Origin: Paludibacteraceae bacterium
GTDB taxonomy: Bacteria > Bacteroidota > Bacteroidia > Bacteroidales > Paludibacteraceae
NCBI GenBank assembly: GCA_017960065.1
Contig: JAGCZK010000078.1
Span: 1-13,439 of the forward strand
Direction of reading: 5' to 3'
DNA length: 13,439 nucleotides
Positions 1-6,490 of this stretch are shown in pieces (position 1 is the stretch's first letter; every line of letters begins with the position of its first letter). The position numbers and the translations under genes were made by a program. The notes beneath the pieces were generated by a model. The model was not told the origin of the DNA, ran no database searches, and worked only from the letters and a program-made list of their open reading frames with translations.

Positions 1-30
1 AATCCCGTTCTGCAAAGAGCGGGATTTTTT
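1..30 (+). terminator. Intrinsic terminator or attenuator hairpin before the aromatic operon
   Basis: Positions 1-11 pair with 16-26 (ten Watson-Crick pairs and one T-G wobble) around a GCAA tetraloop at 12-15, and a run of T residues extends to position 30. This is a textbook Rho-independent terminator. It ends only 18 bases before the aminotransferase ATG, which leaves no room for a complete promoter between them. It may end the upstream gene, lying outside the window, with some read-through. Otherwise it may act as an attenuator in the leader of the aromatic operon. The window starts inside or just before it, so a competing antiterminator or leader peptide cannot be seen. Confidence 0.85.
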
Positions 31-48
31 GATGAATAAAGGAGTGAT

Positions 49-1212
49 ATGATAGCACCTGCAAAACGACTGGAGACGGTGAGCGAATACTATTTTTCGC
101 GTAAGCTGAAAGAGGTGGCGGCCATGAACGCCATTGGAGAAAACGTGATTAGCCTGGGAATCGGAAGCCCCGACATGCCCCCGTCCGAAACGACCATCCA
201 AACCCTCTGCCAAGAGGCGCAGCGGGCGAACGTGCACGGGTATCAGCCCTATGTGGGCATCCCCGAGTTGCGCGAGGCCTTTGCCTATTTCTACGGCAAG
301 TGGTACGGGGTGGAGTTGGATTCGAAAACCGAAATCCAGCCGCTCATCGGCTCGAAAGAGGGCATCCTGCATGTCACGCTGGCCTTTGTCAACCCGGGCG
401 ACCAGGTGCTCGTGCCCAATCCCGGCTATCCGACGTACACCTCGCTCAGCCGCTTGCTCGGAGCCGAAGTGGTGCACTACGACCTGCTCGAAAACCGCCA
501 GTGGCAACCCGATTTCGAGGCGCTCGAACATACCGACCTGTCGAAGGTGAAACTGATGTGGATGAATTATCCCAACATGCCGACGGGCGCTCCGGCCACC
601 CGCGAGCTTTTTGAAAAAGCGGTGGCTTTCGCCAAAAAGCACCAGATTGTCATTGTGCACGACAATCCCTACAGCTTTATCCTCAACCACAACCCCCTGA
701 GCATCTTGTCGGTACCCGGGGCCAAAGACTGCTGCATCGAGTTCAACTCCATGAGCAAAAGCCACAACATGCCCGGCTGGCGTGTGGCGATGCTGGCCTC
801 CAACGCCGAGTTTGTCAAATGGGTGCTCAAGGTCAAGAGCAATGTCGATTCGGGCATGTTCCGCGCGGTTCAGCTGGCAGCGGCCGCAGCCTTGCACAAC
901 GAGGTGTCGTGGCACGAGGACATGAACGTCAGCCTGTATGCCGGCCGTCGCGAGGTGGCCGAACAGATTATGCGGACGTTGGGCTGCACCTTCGACCCTC
1001 AGCAGACCGGTATGTTCTTGTGGGGCCGTATCCCCGACAAGTATGCCGATGTCGAAGACCTGACCGAAAAGGTGCTGCACGAGGCCAAGGTGTTTCTGGT
1101 ACCCGGCTTTATCTTTGGCAGCAACGGTGCCCGCTACATCCGCATTTCGCTGTGCGCCACCCGCGAAAAACTGACCGAGGCGCTGCATCGGATCGAACAA
1201 TTGGAACTGTAA
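49..1212 (+). CDS. PLP-dependent class I/II aminotransferase, probably aromatic amino acid
   Basis: A 387-residue fold-type I aminotransferase. The PLP-binding lysine is K237 in the SMSKSHNMPGWR motif. D205 in HDNPYS should contact the pyridine nitrogen, and R365 in RYIRIS should bind the substrate carboxylate. The segment matching the usual NPTG motif reads NYPNMPTG (residues 173-180), so the asparagine normally just before PTG is methionine. The ATG at 49 follows a GGAG at 41-44, the best Shine-Dalgarno sequence in the window. It is the first visible gene of an operon with DAHP synthase/chorismate mutase and prephenate dehydrogenase. From that I infer that it transaminates 4-hydroxyphenylpyruvate, and perhaps phenylpyruvate, to tyrosine and phenylalanine in the cytosol. 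Automatic pipelines may call such proteins aspartate or LL-diaminopimelate aminotransferase. The family is sure; the substrate is inferred from context. Confidence 0.9.
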   Translation: MIAPAKRLETVSEYYFSRKLKEVAAMNAIGENVISLGIGSPDMPPSETTIQTLCQEAQRANVHGYQPYVGIPELREAFAYFYGKWYGVELDSKTEIQPLIGSKEGILHVTLAFVNPGDQVLVPNPGYPTYTSLSRLLGAEVVHYDLLENRQWQPDFEALEHTDLSKVKLMWMNYPNMPTGAPATRELFEKAVAFAKKHQIVIVHDNPYSFILNHNPLSILSVPGAKDCCIEFNSMSKSHNMPGWRVAMLASNAEFVKWVLKVKSNVDSGMFRAVQLAAAAALHNEVSWHEDMNVSLYAGRREVAEQIMRTLGCTFDPQQTGMFLWGRIPDKYADVEDLTEKVLHEAKVFLVPGFIFGSNGARYIRISLCATREKLTEALHRIEQLEL

Positions 1213-1228
1213 ACAATCAAAAAAATAA

Positions 1229-2302
1229 ATGATACCCCTTATGGAAATCGAACCTATCTTATTGCCCGGCGTGGATACCAAACGCCCCATTGTCATCGCT
1301 GGCCCTTGCAGCGCTGAAACCGAAGAACAAGTGATGGAAACCGCCACCCAGCTGGCCGAACGCAACGTCAAAATTTTTAGAGCCGGTATCTGGAAACCCC
1401 GTACCAAACCCGGTGGATTCGAAGGTATTGGTGTCGAAGGTCTCCAGTGGTTGCAACGCGTCAAAGCCGAAACGGGCATGTATGTGGCAACCGAGGTGGC
1501 TACCGAAAAGCATGTGTATGAAGCGCTTAAACATAATATCGACCTTTTGTGGATCGGGGCCCGCACGTCGGCCAACCCCTTTGCCATGCAGGAAATCGCC
1601 GATGCCCTCAAAGGAGTCGATGTGCCGGTGCTGGTCAAGAATCCGGTCAATCCCGACATCGAGTTGTGGATTGGCGCCCTCGAACGTCTCAACAATGCCG
1701 GTATCAAGCGCTTGGGAGTGATTCACCGCGGCTTCAGCACCTACGACAAGAAAATCTACCGCAACCAGCCGCAGTGGAACCTGCCTATCGAACTTCGCCG
1801 CCGCCTGCCCAATCTGCCGATTATCTGCGACCCCAGCCACATCGGCGGCAAGCGCGAACTGATCGCTCCGCTGTGCCAACAGGCCATGGACCTGGGCTTC
1901 GACGGCCTGATTATCGAATCGCACTGCAATCCCGACAAGGCCTGGAGTGATGCCGCACAACAGGTGACGCCGGCGATTCTGGAATACATCCTCAACATGC
2001 TGGTCATCCGCGATACCAAGCAAACGACCGAAAACCTGACCGAACTGCGTAAGCAAATCGACACCATCGACAACGACCTGCTCGAGATGCTGGCCAAGCG
2101 GATGCGTGTCAGCCGCGAAATCGGTACGTACAAAAAAGAGCACAACGTACAGGTGTTGCAGGCCGAACGGTACGACGAGATTATGCAGAAACGGGTGATT
2201 TTGGGCGAGTCGCTGGGCCTCTCGGGCGAGTTTGTCAAGACCTACCTCGAGGCAGTGCATGCCGAATCGGTTCGTCAGCAGTTGGAAATTGTAAACAAAT
2301 AA
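1229..2302 (+). CDS. aroF: Bifunctional DAHP synthase / chorismate mutase
   Basis: A 357-residue fusion. Residues about 18-260 are a type I-beta (KDO8P-synthase-like) DAHP synthase, which condenses phosphoenolpyruvate and erythrose 4-phosphate. The expected metal ligands are visible: C27 in GPCSAE, H204 in DPSHIGG, E230 in IIESHCNPD and D241 in WSDAAQQ. The KPRTKPGGFEG substrate-binding stretch is also present. Residues about 265-357 are an AroQ-type all-helical chorismate mutase with LRKQIDTID, LAKRMRVSREIGTYKK and ERYDEIM. Fusions in this order are known from Bacteroidales such as Prevotella and Porphyromonas, where the mutase domain also takes part in feedback control of the synthase. The first ATG (1229) is used here. 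The ATG at 1241 gives the MEIEPILLPG start that I recall as typical of relatives and is a credible alternative. The gene sits 16 bases after the aminotransferase and 4 bases before tyrA. The symbol varies between annotations (aroF, aroG, aroA). Confidence 0.95.
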   Translation: MIPLMEIEPILLPGVDTKRPIVIAGPCSAETEEQVMETATQLAERNVKIFRAGIWKPRTKPGGFEGIGVEGLQWLQRVKAETGMYVATEVATEKHVYEALKHNIDLLWIGARTSANPFAMQEIADALKGVDVPVLVKNPVNPDIELWIGALERLNNAGIKRLGVIHRGFSTYDKKIYRNQPQWNLPIELRRRLPNLPIICDPSHIGGKRELIAPLCQQAMDLGFDGLIIESHCNPDKAWSDAAQQVTPAILEYILNMLVIRDTKQTTENLTELRKQIDTIDNDLLEMLAKRMRVSREIGTYKKEHNVQVLQAERYDEIMQKRVILGESLGLSGEFVKTYLEAVHAESVRQQLEIVNK

Positions 2303-2306
2303 GACG

Positions 2307-3080
2307 ATGAAGATCCTGATTATGGGTGCCGGCAAGATGGGCACCTTTATGACCGACGTGCTGTGTATGAAGCACGAAGTGGCCCTGTTCGACAAGCAGG
2401 CCGAGCGCTTGCGTTTTGTGTTCAACACCCAGCGGATGACTTCGCTCGAAGAGGTCAAGGCCTTCGCTCCCGAAATGCTCATCAACTGTGTGAGCCTGAA
2501 CCACACCTTTGACGCCTTTCATGAAGTGTTGCCCTACCTGCCCAAAGACTGCATCTTGTCGGATATCGCTTCGGTAAAGACCGGTCTGCCCGAGTTTTAC
2601 GCCCAGTGCGGACACCGCTTCGTTTCGACGCACCCGATGTTCGGCCCGACATTTGCCAACCTCGACAACCTGAGTTCGCAAAACGCCATTATCATTGCCG
2701 AGTCGGACCACATGGGCAAGTTGTTTTTCAAGGATCTGTACGATTCGTTGCACCTGAACATCTTTGAATACACCTTTTTGCAGCACGACGAAACGATTGC
2801 CTACTCGCTGTCCATCCCCTTCGTCTCGACCATGACGTTTGCGGCGGTGATGAAGCATCAGGATGCGCCGGGTACGACCTTCAAAAAACACATGGACATT
2901 GCCCGCGGCTTCTTGTCGGAAGACGACTACCTGATCACCGAGGTCTTGTTCAACCCCTTCACGTCGGCGCAGGTGGCCAAAATCCGCGAACAGCTCAAGT
3001 CGCTGATTGAAATCATCGACCACAAGGACACCGAGGCGCTGAAGGCCTACCTCAAACAGTTGCGGAAGAATATTGAATAA
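2307..3080 (+). CDS. tyrA: Prephenate dehydrogenase
   Basis: A 257-residue TyrA that oxidatively decarboxylates prephenate to 4-hydroxyphenylpyruvate. The N-terminal Rossmann fold shows G7-A-G9-K-M-G12. S89 in SDIASVKT and H109 in the STHPMFGPT motif are the residues expected at the prephenate site of TyrA enzymes. R200 in HMDIARGFLSEDD probably corresponds to the substrate-binding arginine. A helical dimerisation domain fills the C-terminal half. There is no fused chorismate mutase domain; that activity is on the preceding protein, only 4 bases upstream, so the two are surely cotranscribed. No ACT domain is visible, so any tyrosine feedback would have to act elsewhere. The last 29 bases overlap the 3' end of the convergent dipeptidase gene. 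Confidence 0.93.
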   Translation: MKILIMGAGKMGTFMTDVLCMKHEVALFDKQAERLRFVFNTQRMTSLEEVKAFAPEMLINCVSLNHTFDAFHEVLPYLPKDCILSDIASVKTGLPEFYAQCGHRFVSTHPMFGPTFANLDNLSSQNAIIIAESDHMGKLFFKDLYDSLHLNIFEYTFLQHDETIAYSLSIPFVSTMTFAAVMKHQDAPGTTFKKHMDIARGFLSEDDYLITEVLFNPFTSAQVAKIREQLKSLIEIIDHKDTEALKAYLKQLRKNIE

Positions 3081-4521
3081 GTTCGCCGATGAGGCGCCAG
3101 ATTTTGCCGACGCTTTCGATTTTGAGCCGCTCCGAGGGCGTGTGCACGTCGCGTAGGGTGGGGCCGACCGAAAGCATGTCGAGTTGGGGCATGATCTGGC
3201 GGAACACGCCGCACTCGAGCCCGGCGTGAATGACCTTGACGGCCGGGGCCTGGCCAAACAGGCGGGAGTAGGCTCCGACGGCCTGACTCACCAGGGGCGA
3301 GTCGAAGTTGGGGGCCCATCCCGAATACTTCCCGGTAATATAGGGCTGTGCGCCGTGCGCACTGAAGTGCTCGTAGATTTCGAACGCCAGTCGCGAGAGT
3401 TCGGCCTCGTCGGACGAACGCTGGCTGGTGCAAACCTCGATGAACTCGTGGGTGACGGCCTCTGAGCCGTCTTCGGGCTCGTCGGTCAGCGTCAGCGGTT
3501 TGACCGAGGCCAGGTTGGTCGAGGTTTCGACAATGTCGGGCAGCTGCGTGCTCCAGGCAACCACGCCGTGCCGGCAGCCGGCCAAGGCATCGGTGAGCGC
3601 TTGGCCGAGCGCTTCGTCCAAGGCTTCGTTGGGCAGCGTGGCGCTTTCGAGCTCTCCCAGCATCTGCGGTTCGTCGGCCAGCCAAAGGTCTTCCTGCTCA
3701 CTCCAGTAAATATTCCAGTCGATACGAATCTGCTCTTTCTGCCGCATCGGAACAGCGATGAACGCCTCGGCTTCGCGGGCGATGGCGTTGTGCAGGTTGC
3801 CACCGGACAGCGCAACGACGCGCACTTCGAATTTCTGGGCTTCGGCCTGCAGGAAACGGCTGAGCAGCAACAGGGCGTTGGCCCGGTGCAGGTGAATGTC
3901 GCTGCCGCTGTGTCCTCCCCTCAATCCTTTGATTTTCAGTTTGACACCGAACATGCCGATAGGAAGCGGACTGCGCTTGACGGTGTATCGGGCGACGGTT
4001 TCGCAGCCTCCGGCGCAGCCGATGATGAATTCGTCGTCTTCTTCCGAGTCGAGGTTGAGGAGCACCGGCGACTGGATCCATCCCGCCTGCAGGGCGTTGG
4101 CGCCCGTAAGTCCGGTCTCTTCGTCAACGGTAAACAGGGCTTCGAGGCGGAGCGGGCTGTCGGAGAGCAGCGCGGCCAGGGCCAAGGCCATCCCGATGCC
4201 GTCGTCGGCGCCGAGGGTGGTGCCGCAGGCGTGCATCCAGCCGTCTTCCACCGTATGCCGGATCGGGTCTTTCAAAAAGTCGTGCCGGGTTTCGGGCGTT
4301 TTTTCGCAGACCATGTCCATGTGTGCCTGCAGGCAGATGCCGGGCGTGTTTCCGTTCTTGGTTATCAGCACGTTGCCGGCGGAGTCGGTTTGTGCGGCCA
4401 ACTGGTGGGTGCTGGCGAACTGTAACAAATATTGGCGTATCTGTTCTTCGTGTTTCGAAGGACGGGGTATTTGGCAGATTTCCTCAAAAATCTCCAAAAC
4501 GGTGGCGGATGTCGGCTTCAT
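3052..4521 (-). CDS. pepD: Cytosolic Xaa-His-type dipeptidase, M20C family (PepD)
   Basis: A 489-residue aminoacyl-histidine dipeptidase, close to the roughly 485 residues of E. coli PepD. PepD hydrolyses unblocked dipeptides using two metal ions. The likely metal and catalytic set is H67 in LQAHMDM, D106 in LGADDGIG, E134/E135 in VDEETG, D158 in LNLDSEEDD and H432 in IHAGLECG. A lid/dimerisation domain starts near the GLRGGHSG motif. The reading frame can be opened from a TTG at 4536, but I chose the ATG at 4521 because MKPTSATVLEIFEEI fits family N-termini. There is no signal peptide, so it is cytosolic. Its own promoter probably lies at 4544-4551. The gene converges on tyrA and overlaps it by 29 bases. 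A second, clearly diverged copy lies at 10564-11988. Confidence 0.93.
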   Translation of the reverse strand: MKPTSATVLEIFEEICQIPRPSKHEEQIRQYLLQFASTHQLAAQTDSAGNVLITKNGNTPGICLQAHMDMVCEKTPETRHDFLKDPIRHTVEDGWMHACGTTLGADDGIGMALALAALLSDSPLRLEALFTVDEETGLTGANALQAGWIQSPVLLNLDSEEDDEFIIGCAGGCETVARYTVKRSPLPIGMFGVKLKIKGLRGGHSGSDIHLHRANALLLLSRFLQAEAQKFEVRVVALSGGNLHNAIAREAEAFIAVPMRQKEQIRIDWNIYWSEQEDLWLADEPQMLGELESATLPNEALDEALGQALTDALAGCRHGVVAWSTQLPDIVETSTNLASVKPLTLTDEPEDGSEAVTHEFIEVCTSQRSSDEAELSRLAFEIYEHFSAHGAQPYITGKYSGWAPNFDSPLVSQAVGAYSRLFGQAPAVKVIHAGLECGVFRQIMPQLDMLSVGPTLRDVHTPSERLKIESVGKIWRLIGELIQYSSATV

Positions 4522-4543
4522 AGGAATTATCAACAAATTGACG

Positions 4544-4551
4544 CAAATTTA
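4544..4551 (-). promoter_or_regulatory. Bacteroidetes-type -7 box for pepD
   Basis: On the minus strand this reads TAAATTTG, an exact match to the Bacteroidetes -7 consensus TAnnTTTG. It would start transcription near 4537, about 16 bases before the pepD ATG at 4521. The upstream -33 TTTG element is only weakly matched (a TTTT run about 22 bases upstream). The call rests on one short box plus correct placement. Confidence 0.45.
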
Positions 4552-4583
4552 CAAAAAGATTCTACAGACTCCTAAAATCTTCG

Positions 4584-4591
4584 TATATTTG
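4584..4591 (+). promoter_or_regulatory. Bacteroidetes-type -7 box for the 4633-11988 operon
   Basis: The sequence is TATATTTG, an exact match to the TAnnTTTG -7 consensus, 41 bases before the ATG at 4633. No good TTTG -33 element is seen at the usual spacing. It is the only exact match I noticed ahead of the long plus-strand run, so it is the best candidate promoter for that whole transcription unit. An imperfect palindrome (TTGC-AATTC-GCAA, 4589-4601) overlaps its downstream end and could be an operator, though it may be chance. Confidence 0.5.
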
Positions 4592-4598
4592 CAATTCG

Positions 4599-4624
4599 CA
4601 ATGTAGGCTTTGTCTGCCGCATTG
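4599..4624 (+). promoter_or_regulatory. Possible leader hairpin before the small membrane protein gene
   Basis: CAATG (4599-4603) can pair with CATTG (4620-4624), and inside it GGC (4606-4608) with GCC (4616-4618). This gives an interrupted stem in the presumed 5' leader, ending 8 bases before the ATG at 4633. It is short and GC-poor, so it may be chance. There is no T-run, so it is not a terminator. Confidence 0.25.
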
Positions 4625-4632
4625 GGCGCAAA

Positions 4633-4866
4633 ATGAAACTGTTCTGGACAACCTTTCTGCTGGCTGCCGTCCTGTTGGTGCCGCTGGTGCTGCTGATGGG
4701 CTACCGGGTGTTCTTCACCAAAAACGGACGTTTCCCCAACACGCATGTGTCGGGCAGTGCCGCTTTGCGCAAAAAAGGCATCGGCTGCGTGCAGTCGCAA
4801 GACCGCGAGGCCCGTCGCGAAATCTTACAGGAATCGGAATTTAAAAAACAAACTAATAATCAATAA
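4633..4866 (+). CDS. Small single-pass membrane protein of unknown function
   Basis: A 77-residue protein. Residues about 4-24 form one hydrophobic membrane segment, preceded only by MKL and followed by a basic, soluble tail. The tail contains KNGRFPNTHV (30-39) and then KKGIGCVQSQDREARR (47-62), with a single cysteine at C52. I recall short Bacteroidales proteins with a similar KNG-F-x-x-THV ... GIGCVQSQDREA tail, so I think it is a conserved family, but I know of no function. By the positive-inside rule the tail is probably cytoplasmic. It heads a closely spaced run with the OmpH-like gene 33 bases downstream, which points to a role connected with the envelope. The length, codon use like its neighbours, and promoter placement support a real gene. 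Confidence 0.8.
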   Translation: MKLFWTTFLLAAVLLVPLVLLMGYRVFFTKNGRFPNTHVSGSAALRKKGIGCVQSQDREARREILQESEFKKQTNNQ

Positions 4867-4870
4867 TCAG

Positions 4871-4884
4871 GGCCCGAAAGGGCC
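4871..4884 (+). promoter_or_regulatory. GC-rich hairpin with GAAA tetraloop between small gene and ompH
   Basis: GGCCC (4871-4875) pairs with GGGCC (4880-4884) around a GAAA tetraloop, in the 33-base gap before the OmpH-like ATG at 4900. No T-run follows, so it is unlikely to terminate transcription. It could shape mRNA processing or translation of the next gene, or be incidental. Confidence 0.35.
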
Positions 4885-4899
4885 GGTAACCGAAAAAGT

Positions 4900-5514
4900 A
4901 TGAAAAAGAACTGGATCATGTACGCGCTGTGTGGCGTACTCGGAGTGGCTGTCATTGTGTTGTATGTGTTGGTGCTGACCAACGGATGTTGTAAAAAAGG
5001 CGCTGGCAAGCAAGCCGAATCGCTTGTGTCGGAAGACAGCAGCCTGCCGCTGGCGTTTGTCAACAAAGACACGCTTCTGAAAAAATACGACCTCTATATC
5101 GAAATGGAGGAGCAGATGAAACTCGAGGAAAACCGCTCGAAATCCAAAATCGAGAAGAAAGCCCAGGAGTTGCAGAAGGCCCAGGCCGAGTTTCAGGAAA
5201 AATACGAAAACAACGCCTTTTTGAACCGCCAGCGTGCCGAGGCCGCCTACAACGACCTGATGAAAAAACAGCGCGAGTTGCAGGAAATGGACGGCCAGTT
5301 GTCGGCCGAGCTGATGAAAAAGCAGGGCGAGCTGCAGCAGAAACTGCGCGCCACCATCGATTCGGTCATCCGCGTGTATAACGAGGAGAAAGGCTATCAG
5401 TTCATTATCGGCAATTCGGCCGGTGTCGGCATTTTGGACGACCTGCTGTATGCGGATCCGAGCTACGACGTGACCGACGAAGTGCTCGAAATGCTTAACA
5501 AGAAGGAAGAATAA
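4900..5514 (+). CDS. OmpH/Skp-family coiled-coil protein with N-terminal membrane anchor
   Basis: A 204-residue protein. Residues about 7-27 are strongly hydrophobic and end in a cysteine pair, C30-C31. They are followed by a short linker and then the OmpH/Skp core: a beta-strand (LAFVNKDTLLKKYD, about 51-64), a long charged helical coiled coil (about 67-160), and a final strand (GYQFIIG, 165-171). Skp-like proteins are periplasmic trimers that hold unfolded outer-membrane proteins. This one should sit on the outer face of the inner membrane if the hydrophobic segment is not cleaved. It may instead be a lipoprotein, although the sequence before the cysteine (LTNGC) is a poor lipobox. Its TAA stop overlaps the fmt ATG by one base (TAATG), so the two are probably translationally coupled. 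The family is confident; the precise role is inferred. Confidence 0.85.
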   Translation: MKKNWIMYALCGVLGVAVIVLYVLVLTNGCCKKGAGKQAESLVSEDSSLPLAFVNKDTLLKKYDLYIEMEEQMKLEENRSKSKIEKKAQELQKAQAEFQEKYENNAFLNRQRAEAAYNDLMKKQRELQEMDGQLSAELMKKQGELQQKLRATIDSVIRVYNEEKGYQFIIGNSAGVGILDDLLYADPSYDVTDEVLEMLNKKEE

Positions 5515-6467
5515 TGGATTCTGACAAGCAACTGCGCATTGTTTACATGGGGACCCCGGATTTTGCGGTGGAACCCCTGAAGGCCATGTTGGACGAAGGG
5601 TTCAATGTGGTGGGAGTGGTTACCATGCCCGACAAACCTGCCGGACGGGGGCACCGCCTGCTCGAGTCGCCCGTGAAGAAATTCGCCAAGGAACACGACC
5701 TGCCGCTTTTGCAACCGGCGAAACTGCGCGACGAAAACTTTTTGATCGACCTCAAAACCTGGGATGCCGATCTGCAAGTGGTGGTGGCCTTTCGGATGTT
5801 GCCCGAGGTGGTGTGGAACATGCCGCGCCTGGGAACACTCAACCTGCACGCCTCACTGCTGCCGGAGTACCGTGGAGCCGCCCCCATCAACTGGGCCATC
5901 ATCAATGGCGAAACCCGAACCGGTGTCACGACCTTCCTGCTGAAGCACGAAATTGACACGGGCAACCTGCTGATGCAGGAGGCGGTGGAGATTTTGCCGA
6001 CCGACAATGTGGGCAGTTTGCACGACAAACTCATGCATGTGGGCTCGCAGGTGCTGGTGCGTACGCTCAACCGGCTCGAAGCCGGAGACATGACCTCCAT
6101 TCCGCAAGACGAATCGAAGGCCATCAAGCCTGCCCCGAAAATCTTTAAGGATGACTGCCGTGTGCGCTGGGAACAACCCGGAGTGCATGTGGTCAATTTT
6201 GTCCGCGGCCTGAGCCCGTACCCGGCGGCGTTTGCCGACGTGCTCGACGACAAGGGCCAGCAAACCACCATCAAACTGCTCGAAGTGGCCTACGAAAAGG
6301 CCGACCAGCAGCTGGCGCCCGGTACGCTCGATTCCGATGGCAAGCGTTACCTGCGCTTTGCCGTTACCGACGGCTGGGTCAAGGTGCTCGAAGTGCAGAT
6401 GGCCGGAAAGAAGGCCATGCGCATCGAAGAGTTTTTGCGTGGCACCCGGCTGCGTTCCTCCATTTAG
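5514..6467 (+). CDS. fmt: Methionyl-tRNA formyltransferase
   Basis: A 317-residue enzyme (E. coli Fmt has 315) that formylates initiator Met-tRNA using 10-formyltetrahydrofolate. The catalytic triad is visible: N110 and H112 in LNLHASLLPEYRG and D148 in HEIDTGNLL, matching N108, H110 and D146 of E. coli. The formyltransferase N-terminal domain starts with LRIVYMGTPDFAVEPL, and the flexible loop near DKPAGRGHRL is intact. The C-terminal OB-fold tRNA-binding domain begins near residue 208 (VRWEQPGVHVVNFVRGLSPY). The start codon shares its A with the stop of the upstream OmpH-like gene. A glycoside hydrolase gene follows 23 bases later. The gene is complete and shows nothing unusual in its key residues. 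Confidence 0.97.
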   Translation: MDSDKQLRIVYMGTPDFAVEPLKAMLDEGFNVVGVVTMPDKPAGRGHRLLESPVKKFAKEHDLPLLQPAKLRDENFLIDLKTWDADLQVVVAFRMLPEVVWNMPRLGTLNLHASLLPEYRGAAPINWAIINGETRTGVTTFLLKHEIDTGNLLMQEAVEILPTDNVGSLHDKLMHVGSQVLVRTLNRLEAGDMTSIPQDESKAIKPAPKIFKDDCRVRWEQPGVHVVNFVRGLSPYPAAFADVLDDKGQQTTIKLLEVAYEKADQQLAPGTLDSDGKRYLRFAVTDGWVKVLEVQMAGKKAMRIEEFLRGTRLRSSI

Positions 6468-6490
6468 CCAACTCCTAAAATCAACTACCT

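Noticed and set aside
4522..4536. TTG start at 4536 for the first pepD, adding five residues
   Set aside because: The ATG at 4521 fits family N-termini better, and the -7 box at 4544-4551 would leave almost no leader before the TTG.
4601..4606. ATGTAG start-stop minimal ORF in the leader of the small membrane protein gene
   Set aside because: Six bases are too little evidence, there is no ribosome site before it, and chance occurrence is likely.
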